A stretch of DNA of 64,000 bases from Streptomyces sp. 549 (GTDB taxonomy: Bacteria; Actinomycetota; Actinomycetes; Streptomycetales; Streptomycetaceae), in the NCBI RefSeq assembly GCF_030124175.1, contig NZ_JASKMT010000027.1:1-64000 (forward strand). Reading direction: 5' to 3'. Shown piece by piece: positions 57,301 to 64,000 of this stretch (positions within the stretch are counted from its first letter, which is position 1; each line of letters begins with the position of its first letter). The notes below the pieces were generated by a model. The model saw nothing but the letters and a program-made list of their open reading frames with translations, was not told where the DNA came from and made no database searches. A program made the position numbers and the translations under genes.

Positions 57301-57803
57301 TCCAGGAACGCGGCAGGCAGCCCGTCGCCACCGAGCACGGCTTCGACATCGAGCTCCAGGCCGGCGACTACCAGGTGCGCGTCCGCGGCAGCATGGACCG
57401 GGTCGAGCAGGACGCCCAGGGCCGCGCCTACGTGGTGGACTTCAAGACCGGCAAGGCCAAGCCGACCGGCGGGGAGGTCGCACAGCACCCGCAGCTCGCC
57501 GTCTACCAGTTGGCGGTGCGGGAGGGCGCTCACCCGGGGGCCGCCGAGCCGGGTGGTGCCGAACTCGTCCATCTGCGGATCGGCGCCCCCGTGAAGGAGG
57601 GCGGCGACGACTTCCCGGCCGTCCAGCGTCAGGAGGCGCTGCCCGCGCCGGGCGAGGGCGACTGGGTCGGCGAGCTGCTGACCAGGGCGGCCGGTCGGGT
57701 CCTCGACGAGCGGTTCAGCCCGTCACCGGGCCAGCACTGCGGCAACTGCGCCTTCCGGGCGGCCTGCAGCGCCCGCTCCGAGGGCCGCCACGTGGTGGAG
57801 TAG
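54393..57803 (+). CDS. adnA: Helicase-nuclease subunit AdnA
   Basis: A 1136-residue UvrD-family helicase fused to a RecB-type nuclease, one half of the AdnAB complex that resects double-strand breaks in actinobacteria. LAGPGTGKTT (about 43-52), FSRKAAVEL, DEYQDTDPAQ, GDPDQSIYAFRGA and TAHRAKGLEWPLVVV are helicase motifs. The C-terminal nuclease has VRGSMDRVEQ, VVDFKTGKAKP and HPQLAVYQL. Four cysteines (TCSLQWFLG with CGNCAFRAAC) form the Fe-S staple. An insertion of ~75 Gly/Glu/Ala/Pro residues (about 445-520) interrupts the motor. GTG start. Confidence 0.9.
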   Translation: MSSSDKSHAYRLVRTPPGQASPPPLDAAQRAVVDHTGGPLLVLAGPGTGKTTTLVEAVAERVRRGTDPERVLVLTFSRKAAVELRDRMAARMAGTAPQATTFHSYCYALVRSHQDAELFAEPLRLLSGPEQDLYIRELLAGQLELERAGRGRVGWPDDLRACLTTRGFADEVRAVLARSRELGLGPGELSGFARRTGRPDWSAAAGFLAEYLDVLDLHGVLDYAELVHRAVLLAERPEPQGAAGRPAAAYDAIYVDEYQDTDPAQVRLLQALGRVGTVVAFGDPDQSIYAFRGADVGGILDFPRTFPGADVRVLTAHRRSAAELLAATRRLTARMPLTRLPAAAVRAHRELTSSRPGGRVDVRTYPTPGAELENIADLLRRAHLEDGTPWSSMAVLVRAGARSLPSLRRVLTSAGVPVDVAGDDLPLRREPAVAPLLTALRVAAGGAVAGTAADGSEAGGSAAGGPEGDVSEGDGPEGEGPDAGGAAAASPAESADTDAAPAPVAAAVPPAPVAGRLDTATALSLLASPLGGMDAADLRRLGRALREEERAAGRAVPRPSDELLAEALDQPERLVAHDPGYARGAQRLGLLLRKARELLAGGGTAEQALWELWDGTPWPQRLERAARRGGPAGRNADRDLDAVCALFEVAARAEERIGGRGALNFLEELDAQDIAADTLAGRAVRPEAVRLMTAHRAKGLEWPLVVVAGVQEGLWPDLRRRGSLLEADRIGRDGLAEPLTPGALLAEERRLFYVAATRARDRLVVTAVKAAADDGDQPSRFLAELGVEPRDVPGRPPRPLSVAALVAELRCTTVDPAASKALRAAAAERLATLAGLRDDEGNVLVPAAHPSRWWGLHEATRSEVPLRDRDQPVLLSGSAIGQLNDTCSLQWFLGREVKADAPATAAQGFGNVLHVLADEVASGATPADLPVLLERLDSVWDALAFEAPWKSRQEKDSARAALERFLRWHVQERGRQPVATEHGFDIELQAGDYQVRVRGSMDRVEQDAQGRAYVVDFKTGKAKPTGGEVAQHPQLAVYQLAVREGAHPGAAEPGGAELVHLRIGAPVKEGGDDFPAVQRQEALPAPGEGDWVGELLTRAAGRVLDERFSPSPGQHCGNCAFRAACSARSEGRHVVE

Positions 57804-57925
57804 CCCCTCCGGCCGCCCGGCCCGGGGGCGACACGCGGGGTGGTGTGCGTCACCCGGCTCCGGGCTGACCAGCCCGTTCCCGGGAGCCTCCGCGGGGGCC
57901 GGACAGAAGTGTCGGCGGCAGCCGC

Positions 57926-57931
57926 TAACGT
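57926..57931 (+). promoter_or_regulatory. -10-like element, probable leaderless start of adnB
   Basis: TAACGT ends 7 nt before the ATG at 57939, so adnB may have its own promoter besides read-through from adnA. Confidence 0.45.
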
Positions 57932-57938
57932 CTCCGGG

Positions 57939-60900
57939 ATGGCACCACGGCTCAGCGATCCCGGGCAGCTCAGGGAGCTCCTCGGTATCCCGTTCACCCC
58001 TGAGCAGCTGGCGTGCATCACCGCCCCGCCCGCCCCGCAGGTCATCGTCGCCGGTGCCGGTTCCGGCAAGACGACCGTGATGGCCGCCCGCGTCGTGTGG
58101 CTCGTCGGCACCGGCCAGGTGCCCGCCGACCGGGTGCTGGGCCTGACCTTCACCAACAAGGCAGCCGGTGAACTCGCCGAACGGGTCCGCAAGGCGCTCG
58201 TGCGGGCCGGGGTGCTGGACACCGACCCCGCCCCCGGCGAGGAGGAGGACCCGGGCGAGCCCGTCATCTCCACCTACCACGCCTTCGCCGGACGCCTGCT
58301 GAAGGACCACGGCCTGCGCCTGGGTGTGGAGCCCACCTCCCGGCTGCTCGCCGACGCCACCCGCTTCCAGCTGGCCGCCGCCGTCCTGCGGTCCGCCGCC
58401 GGCCCGTTCCGGGGTCTCACCACCTCCGTCAGCGCGCTGGTGGAGGACCTGCTCGCGCTCGACGGGGAACTGTCCGAGCACCTCGTGCCGCCGTCCCGGC
58501 TGCGCGCCCACGACACCGAACTGCTCGACCTGCTGGAGAGCGACCGGGTCCGGCTCACCAACGCCTCCCTGCGAAAGGTGCCCGAAGCCGCCCGCGGGCG
58601 GCTGGAACTGCTCGGCCTGGTCGAGGAGTACCGGGCCCGCAAACGGCGGCTCGACCTGCTCGACTTCGGCGACCAGATCGCCCTGGCCGCCCGGCTCGCC
58701 GGGGAGGTCCCGGACGTGGGCCGCGCGCTGCGCGAGGAGTTCGCGGTGGTGCTGCTCGACGAGTACCAGGACACCTCCGTCGCCCAGCGCATCCTGCTCG
58801 CGGGCCTCTTCGGCGACGGCACCGGCCACCCCGTGACCGCCGTCGGCGACCCCTGCCAGGCGATCTACGGCTGGCGCGGCGCGTCCGTCGCCAACCTCGA
58901 CGACTTCCCCCAGCACTTCCCGCACGCCGACCGCACCCCGGCCCGCCGCTACGCGCTCAGCGAGAACCGGCGCAGCGGCGGCCGGCTGCTCACCCTCGCC
59001 AACACGCTCGCCGCCGACCTGCGCGCCCGGCACGAGGGCGTGGAGGCGCTGCGACCCGCCCCCGGCGCGGAGCACGACGGCCGGGTCAGGTGCGCGCTGC
59101 TCGGCACGCACGCCGAGGAACTCGACTGGCTCGCCGACTCCCTGGCCCACCTCGTGCGCACCGGCACACCGCCCGGCGAGATCGCGGTGCTGTGCCGGGG
59201 CGCCGCCGACTTCGCCGAGATCCACGGCGCGCTCGTCGCCCGCGAACTGCCGGTGGAGGTCGTCGGGCTGTCCGGACTGCTGCACCTGCCGGAGATCGCC
59301 GACCTCGTCGCCACCTGCGAGGTGCTGCAGGACCCCACCGCCAACGCCGCGCTGGTCCGGCTGCTCACCGGCCCGCGCTGGCGCATCGGTCCGCGCGACC
59401 TGGCCCTGCTGGGCCGACGGGCCCGCCTGCTGGTGGCCGCGACCGGCCCCGAGGACACCGACCCCGACCGGCGGCTGGCCGCCGCCGTCGAGGGCACCGA
59501 CCCGGCCGAGATCATCTCGCTCGCCGACGCGCTCGACACCTTCCTGGAGGGCGACGGCCACGACGACCGGCTGCCGTTCTCCGACGACGCCCGCCTGCGC
59601 TTCGCCCGCCTCGCCGCGGAGATCCGCGACCTGCGCCGCTCGCTCGCCGACCCGCTGATGGACGTGCTGCACCGCGTCCTGGCCGTCACCGGCCTGGAGG
59701 TGGAACTCGCCGCGTCCCCGCAGGCCGTGGCCGCCCGGCGGCGTGAGACGCTCGGCACCTTCCTGGACCTGGCCGCCGGCTACGCCTCACTTGACGGCGA
59801 GACCTCGCTGCTGGCGTTCCTCGGATTCCTGCGCACCGCCGCCCAGTACGAGAAGGGGCTGGACAGCTCACTGCCCGGCGGTGAGAACACCGTCAAGGTG
59901 CTCACCGCGCACAAGTCCAAGGGCCTGGAGTGGGACGTGGTGGCCGTGCCCGGCCTGGTCGCCGGGCAGTTCCCCAGCAGCCGCAGCCCCGACTCCTGGC
60001 TGAGCCGCCCCGGCGTGCTGCCGCACGCCCTGCGCGGCGACGCCGGCACGCTGCCGCAGCTGGACTCCTGGACCGCCAAGGACCGCAAGGCGTACGACAC
60101 GGCGATGAGCGAGCACCAGGCCACCGAGGAACTGCGGCTGGGCTACGTGACGTTCACGCGTCCCCGCTCGCTGCTGCTCGGCTCCGGGCACTGGTGGGGC
60201 CCCAGCCAGAAGAAGCCGCGCGGCCCGTCCTCGTTCCTGGAGGCCCTGCGCGCGCACGTGGAGCGCGATCCGGCGCACGGCGAGGTCGAGCGCTGGGCGG
60301 AGCCGCCGGACGAGGAGGCGGTCAAGGCCGGCAACCCGGCGCTCGCCGAGCCCGCCGAGGAACGCGCCTGGCCGCTGCCGCTGGACCCTGCCGCCCTGGC
60401 CCGGCGGCGGGCCGCCGCCGACGCGGTCCTGGCCCGCCTGGACGCGCCCGGCCCGCTCCCGGCCCCACGCCGGTCCACGTCCGGCCCCTCCGCACGCCGG
60501 CGCACGCCCGCTGCCGGGCCAGGCCCCGGGCCCAACGCGGAATCCGTCCCCGCAGCGGGCCCTTCCGACGGGGCTGAGCTGTCACCGGAGGAGGCCAGGC
60601 TCGCGGCCTCCTGGGACCGGGACCTGGAGGCGCTCGCCGGTGAACTGCGGCGCTCCCGGAGGACGGTCCGGGAGGTGCCGCTGCCGGCCACCCTCACCGC
60701 GTCACAGGTGCTGCGCCTCGCCGCCGACCCGGACGGCTACGCGCGCGACCTGGCACGCCCGATGCCCCGGCCGCCGCAGCCCGCCGCCGCCCGCCGCGGT
60801 ACCCGGTTCCACGCCTGGGTGGAGTCCCGCTTCGAGGCGCTTCCCCTGCCCATGCTGGGACCGGAGGAACTGCCGGGCGCGGAGGATCTGCCGGGCACCG

Positions 60901-61409
60901 ACGGGGTCCCGGCGGAGATCGCCGACGAGCGCGACCTCGCCGCCCTGAAGGAGGCGTTCAGCCGCACCCCGTACGCCCGCCGCACCCCGCACCGGGTGGA
61001 GGCCCCGTTCCAGCTGTCGCTGGCCGGGCGCATCGTGCGCGGCCGCATCGACGCCGTGTACCGGGACGAGGACGGGGACGGCTACGAGATCATCGACTGG
61101 AAGACCGGCCGCGCACACCACGCCGATCCGCTGCAGCTCGCCGTCTACCGGCTCGCCTGGGCCGAGCAGCACGACCTGCCGCTCCCGGCGGTACGGGCCG
61201 CGTTCCTGCACGTCCGCAGCGGCGAGCTGATCCGCCCGGCCGATCTGCCGGACCGCGCCGGTCTGGAACGCCTGCTGCTGACCGGCTCCACCGCCCCCGA
61301 TGAGGCGCCCGCCGACGTGTCCCCCGCCGACGTGCTCTCCTCCACGTCCGCTGCCGACGCCGGCAGCGGTGGCGACGGCGCCCGGCGGACGGACGCCCAC
61401 CGCCGCTGA
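57939..61409 (+). CDS. adnB: Helicase-nuclease subunit AdnB
   Basis: A 1156-residue UvrD-like helicase and nuclease, partner of AdnA. The helicase motifs are VAGAGSGKTT (about 37-46), FTNKAAGEL, DEYQDTSVAQ, GDPCQAIYGWRGA, NRRSGG and TAHKSKGLEWDVVAVPG. The nuclease part has VRGRIDAVY, EIIDWKTGRAHH and LQLAVYRLAWAEQ. The C-terminus lacks the cysteine cluster seen in AdnA, as expected for AdnB. Start: the ATG at 57939 fits the family N-terminus PRLSDPGQLRELLGIPFT and sits 7 nt after a -10-like element. adnA ends 135 nt upstream. Confidence 0.92.
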   Translation: MAPRLSDPGQLRELLGIPFTPEQLACITAPPAPQVIVAGAGSGKTTVMAARVVWLVGTGQVPADRVLGLTFTNKAAGELAERVRKALVRAGVLDTDPAPGEEEDPGEPVISTYHAFAGRLLKDHGLRLGVEPTSRLLADATRFQLAAAVLRSAAGPFRGLTTSVSALVEDLLALDGELSEHLVPPSRLRAHDTELLDLLESDRVRLTNASLRKVPEAARGRLELLGLVEEYRARKRRLDLLDFGDQIALAARLAGEVPDVGRALREEFAVVLLDEYQDTSVAQRILLAGLFGDGTGHPVTAVGDPCQAIYGWRGASVANLDDFPQHFPHADRTPARRYALSENRRSGGRLLTLANTLAADLRARHEGVEALRPAPGAEHDGRVRCALLGTHAEELDWLADSLAHLVRTGTPPGEIAVLCRGAADFAEIHGALVARELPVEVVGLSGLLHLPEIADLVATCEVLQDPTANAALVRLLTGPRWRIGPRDLALLGRRARLLVAATGPEDTDPDRRLAAAVEGTDPAEIISLADALDTFLEGDGHDDRLPFSDDARLRFARLAAEIRDLRRSLADPLMDVLHRVLAVTGLEVELAASPQAVAARRRETLGTFLDLAAGYASLDGETSLLAFLGFLRTAAQYEKGLDSSLPGGENTVKVLTAHKSKGLEWDVVAVPGLVAGQFPSSRSPDSWLSRPGVLPHALRGDAGTLPQLDSWTAKDRKAYDTAMSEHQATEELRLGYVTFTRPRSLLLGSGHWWGPSQKKPRGPSSFLEALRAHVERDPAHGEVERWAEPPDEEAVKAGNPALAEPAEERAWPLPLDPAALARRRAAADAVLARLDAPGPLPAPRRSTSGPSARRRTPAAGPGPGPNAESVPAAGPSDGAELSPEEARLAASWDRDLEALAGELRRSRRTVREVPLPATLTASQVLRLAADPDGYARDLARPMPRPPQPAAARRGTRFHAWVESRFEALPLPMLGPEELPGAEDLPGTDGVPAEIADERDLAALKEAFSRTPYARRTPHRVEAPFQLSLAGRIVRGRIDAVYRDEDGDGYEIIDWKTGRAHHADPLQLAVYRLAWAEQHDLPLPAVRAAFLHVRSGELIRPADLPDRAGLERLLLTGSTAPDEAPADVSPADVLSSTSAADAGSGGDGARRTDAHRR

Positions 61410-61508
61410 CCGCATCCGCACACGCGACCGGTGGGTACGCCGACCGCCTCCGGCCGTGCTCCGCACGTGCCCGCCACAGGCGACCCTCGAAGGGCCCCCG
61501 CCGCGCTC

Positions 61509-61540
61509 CTGCGCGCAACCCGCGCGCGGGTTGCGCGCAG
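61509..61540. other. Perfect 32-bp palindrome between adnB and the dipeptidase gene
   Basis: CTGCGCGCAACCCGCG followed directly by its exact complement, with no loop bases. It lies 100 bp after adnB and about 45 bp before the dipeptidase start. It could be a terminator (cruciform or snapback) or an operator for a dimeric regulator. Confidence 0.7.
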
Positions 61541-61573
61541 GGTGCGGATGCGTGGTGGGGGACGGACGCCGGA

Positions 61574-61579
61574 TAGGGT
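61574..61579 (+). promoter_or_regulatory. -10-like element, probable leaderless start of the dipeptidase gene
   Basis: TAGGGT ends 7 nt before the ATG at 61587. Confidence 0.5.
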
Positions 61580-61586
61580 CGGGGCC

Positions 61587-62993
61587 ATGAGCACCACCCC
61601 GGACAGCGCCGTCCGCGACTTCCTCGGCACCGAACGTGACGCCTTTCTCACCGACCTCGCCGAGTGGCTGCGCATCCCGTCCGTGTCGGCCGACCCGGAC
61701 CGCGCCGCCGACGTCGTGCGCAGCGCCGAATGGCTCGCCGACCGGCTGGGCCGCACCGGCTTCCCGACCGTCGAGGTGTGGCCGACGCCCGGCCATCCCG
61801 CGGTCTTCGCGGAGTGGCCCGCCGACGACCCCGACGCGCCGACCGTGCTGGTCTACGGCCACCACGACGTGCAGCCCGCGGCCCGCGAGGACGGCTGGCA
61901 CAGCGACCCCTTCGAACCCGTCGAGCGCGACGGCAGGCTGTACGCCAGGGGTGCCGCCGACGACAAGGGCCAGGTCTGGTTCCACACCCTCGGAGTGCGC
62001 GCCCACCTCGCCGCCACCGGCCGCAGCGCGCCCGCCGTCCACCTCAAGCTGCTCGTCGAAGGCGAGGAGGAGTCCGGTTCGCCGCACTTCCCCGACCTGA
62101 TCGCCCGGCACGCCGACCGGCTGTCGTGCGACGCCGTCATCGTCTCCGACACCGGCATGTGGGCCCCCGACACCCCCACCGTCTGCACCGGCATGCGCGG
62201 ACTCACCGACTGCCAGATCGACCTGCACGGCCCCGACCAGGACGTTCACTCGGGCTCCTTCGGCGGCGCCGTGCCCAACCCGGCCACCGAGGCCGCCCGC
62301 CTCGCTGCGGGCCTGCACGACGACCGCCGCCGCGTCACCCTGCCCGGCTTCTACGACGGCGTGGCGGACCTCAGCGAGGAGGAGCGCCGGCTCTTCGCGG
62401 AACTGCCGTTCGACGAGGCGGCGTGGCTGCGCACCGCGCACAGCCACGCCCCGCTCGGTGAGGCCGGCTACAGCACCCTGGAGCGGGTCTGGGCCCGCCC
62501 GACGGCGGAGGTCAACGGCATCTCCGGTGGCTACCAGGGCCCCGGCGGCAAGACCGTGGTGCCGTCCACCGCCCAGCTGAAGCTGTCGTTCCGGCTGGTC
62601 GACGGTCAGCACGCGGAGAAGGTGCAGCAGAGCCTGCGCGACTGGGTCGCCGCCCGGCTCCCGGCCGGCATCCGGCACACGATCACGTTCTGGGGCGCGA
62701 CCCGGCCCTGCCTCACCCCGCTGGACCACCCCGCCCTGCGCTGCCTGGCCCGAGCCATGGCACGGGCGTTCGACAAGCCCGTCCGCTACACCCGTGAGGG
62801 TGGTTCCGGGCCGGCGGCCGACCTCCAGGACGTCCTGGGCGTGCCGGTGCTCTTCCTGGGCATCTCGGTCCCGTCCGACGGCTGGCACGCCCCGGACGAG
62901 AAGGTCGAACTGGAGCTGCTGATGAAGGGTGTCGAAACCACCGCATACCTGTGGGAAGACCTGGGGAAGAACTGGCGGCCCGCCCGTACCTGA
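61587..62993 (+). CDS. M20 family dipeptidase
   Basis: A 468-residue cytoplasmic metallopeptidase of the carnosinase-like M20 branch. Metal-site motifs: YGHHDVQPA (about residues 90-98), RGAADDKGQVWF (bridging Asp), EGEEESGSPHF (catalytic Glu and ligand), SDTGMW, and the late WHAPDEKVEL. The lid domain carries SGSFGGAVPNPA. It should hydrolyse dipeptides or acylated amino acids. The ATG at 61587 appears leaderless. It sits between adnB and nudC without functional link. Confidence 0.9.
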   Translation: MSTTPDSAVRDFLGTERDAFLTDLAEWLRIPSVSADPDRAADVVRSAEWLADRLGRTGFPTVEVWPTPGHPAVFAEWPADDPDAPTVLVYGHHDVQPAAREDGWHSDPFEPVERDGRLYARGAADDKGQVWFHTLGVRAHLAATGRSAPAVHLKLLVEGEEESGSPHFPDLIARHADRLSCDAVIVSDTGMWAPDTPTVCTGMRGLTDCQIDLHGPDQDVHSGSFGGAVPNPATEAARLAAGLHDDRRRVTLPGFYDGVADLSEEERRLFAELPFDEAAWLRTAHSHAPLGEAGYSTLERVWARPTAEVNGISGGYQGPGGKTVVPSTAQLKLSFRLVDGQHAEKVQQSLRDWVAARLPAGIRHTITFWGATRPCLTPLDHPALRCLARAMARAFDKPVRYTREGGSGPAADLQDVLGVPVLFLGISVPSDGWHAPDEKVELELLMKGVETTAYLWEDLGKNWRPART

Positions 62994-63054
62994 GGCGCAC
63001 ACCCGGCCGCCCGGAGAGGCCCGCCCCGCAACTGAAGGAGAGCAGGGAACAGCA

Positions 63055-64000
63055 GTGACCACCTGGACCGATCGTGCCGCCCGCCCCGACGTCCCGCTCG
63101 CCGCGGGCGGCGGCATCGACCGAGGGGCCCACCACCGGCTGGACGAGGTCTGGCTGGCCGCTGCCTGGAGCCACCCCACGACCCGCTGCTTCGTGGTGTC
63201 CGGCGGCCAGGCGCTGGTCCTGGACACCGACGACGGGCGCACCGAACTGGTGACGATGCCGTCGTTCGACGCCCCCCTCACCGAGGCGCACCGCTACTAC
63301 CTGGGCACCGACGGCGACGGGGTGAGCTACTTCGCCCTCCAGAAGGACACCCTGCCCGGCCGGATGGACGCCCTGGCCCGCCCGGCGGGTCTGCGGGAGG
63401 CCGGTGCGCTGCTGTCCGACCGGGACGCCGCGCTGCTGGTGCACGCCGTCGCGCTGGAGAACTGGCAGCGGCTGCACCGGTTCTGCTCGCGCTGCGGGGA
63501 GCGCACGCTCATCGCGGCGGCCGGGCACATCAGGCGCTGCCCGGCGTGCGGCGCGGAGCACTACCCGCGCACCGACCCGGCGGTGATCATGCTGGTCACC
63601 GACGACCGGGACCGCGCCCTGCTGGGACGCCAGGTGCACTGGCCTGAGGGGCGGTTCTCCACCCTGGCGGGCTTCGTCGAGCCCGGTGAGTCCATCGAGC
63701 GCACCGTGGTGCGCGAGGTGCGCGAGGAGGCCGGTGTGGCGGTCGGCGAGGTCGAGTACATCGCCAGCCAGCCGTGGCCGTTCCCGTCCAGCCTGATGCT
63801 GGGCTTCATGGCCCGCGCCACGTCACCGGACATCCAGGTCGACGGTGACGAGATCGAGGAGGCCCGCTGGTTCTCCCGTGAGGAGCTGCGGCTCGCCATA
63901 GAGGCCGGGGACGTGCTGCCGCCGTCGGGCATCTCCATCGCGGCCCGCCTCATCGAGCGGTGGTACGGCGAACCGCTGCCCCGCCCGCTGCCTCAGCCCC
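63055..64000 (+). CDS. nudC: NAD(+)/NADH pyrophosphatase NudC, 3' end beyond the window
   Basis: The first 315 codons of a Nudix hydrolase that cleaves NAD(H) to NMN(H) and AMP and can remove NAD caps from RNA. An N-terminal domain (residues 1-140) is followed by a four-cysteine zinc ribbon, CSRCGERT and RCPACGAEHYPR, then the Nudix box GFVEPGESIERTVVREVREEAGV, and the NudC signature SQPWPFPSSLMLGFMA. The GTG at 63055 has GAAGGAG upstream. The frame is still open at the window's last base. Confidence 0.9.
   Translation, partial: MTTWTDRAARPDVPLAAGGGIDRGAHHRLDEVWLAAAWSHPTTRCFVVSGGQALVLDTDDGRTELVTMPSFDAPLTEAHRYYLGTDGDGVSYFALQKDTLPGRMDALARPAGLREAGALLSDRDAALLVHAVALENWQRLHRFCSRCGERTLIAAAGHIRRCPACGAEHYPRTDPAVIMLVTDDRDRALLGRQVHWPEGRFSTLAGFVEPGESIERTVVREVREEAGVAVGEVEYIASQPWPFPSSLMLGFMARATSPDIQVDGDEIEEARWFSREELRLAIEAGDVLPPSGISIAARLIERWYGEPLPRPLPQP

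Noticed and set aside
1..64000. tRNA, rRNA, insertion sequence, integrase or attachment sites
   Set aside because: Every gap longer than about 150 bp was read; no T-loop-like segment, transposase, integrase or long terminal inverted repeat was seen.

Overview
This is a 64 kb chromosomal window from a high-GC actinomycete, almost certainly Streptomyces or a close relative. The evidence is the strong third-position GC bias, frequent GTG starts, GGAGG-type ribosome sites, a mycothiol gene (mshB), many actinobacterial DUF families (DUF3107, DUF3117, DUF3152, DUF6113, DUF6758), MoeZ, and the helicase-nuclease pair AdnAB. No rRNA, tRNA, insertion sequence, prophage or CRISPR array was seen. The window opens inside an oligopeptide ABC-transporter ATPase gene and ends inside nudC.

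Left block (about 1-30 kb). Mostly core genes: an S9 peptidase, mshB with small membrane genes, a 7Fe ferredoxin, dapC and dapE (succinylase branch of lysine/diaminopimelate synthesis), a LOG-family protein, a FolP2-type DHPS homologue, a DivIVA-domain protein, 3-methyladenine glycosylase, enoyl-CoA hydratase, DUF3117, an O-methyltransferase, an ECF sigma factor with its zinc anti-sigma factor, an HtrA-like protease, TatB, Mrp/ApbC and CorA. From memory this resembles the order in Mycobacterium tuberculosis Rv1170-Rv1239. A divergent TetR / NAD(P)-binding-protein pair with two palindromic operators and a decayed SnoaL-like gene (28.2-29.1 kb) looks like an accessory insertion.

Middle (30-42 kb). 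SUFU-domain, DUF6758, PHP phosphoesterase, MarC, alpha/beta hydrolase, DEAD-box helicase, ferritin-like protein, DUF3107, TetR, a second hydrolase and a DUF3152 metzincin-motif protein. Together with moeZ, the ATL protein, adnA, adnB and nudC further right, this resembles M. tuberculosis Rv3198c-Rv3211.

Accessory polysaccharide-like cluster (42.0-47.8 kb). Between DUF3152 and moeZ sits a tightly packed, uncharacterised set: a PelF/DUF3492-type glycosyltransferase, a polytopic membrane protein (ATGA overlap), a noncoding gap with tandem pyrimidine repeats, an 18-codon ORF, an NAD-dependent epimerase (ATGA overlap) and a spherulin-4-like glycoside hydrolase homologue. It resembles the enzyme logic of Pel/galactosaminoglycan loci and is the best candidate here for an undescribed system.

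Right block (47.8-64 kb). moeZ, a secreted S33 peptidase lipoprotein, a 931-residue membrane protein fusing a degenerate kinase-like domain to a flippase-like region, ATL, adnA-adnB, an M20 dipeptidase and nudC.

Regulatory themes. A -10-like TANNNT hexamer lies 6-7 nt before the start codon of at least twelve genes, indicating leaderless transcripts. The ECF sigma gene has an ECF-type promoter that suggests autoregulation. corA has a 19-codon upstream ORF followed by a hairpin. Perfect bidirectional terminator hairpins separate several convergent pairs.
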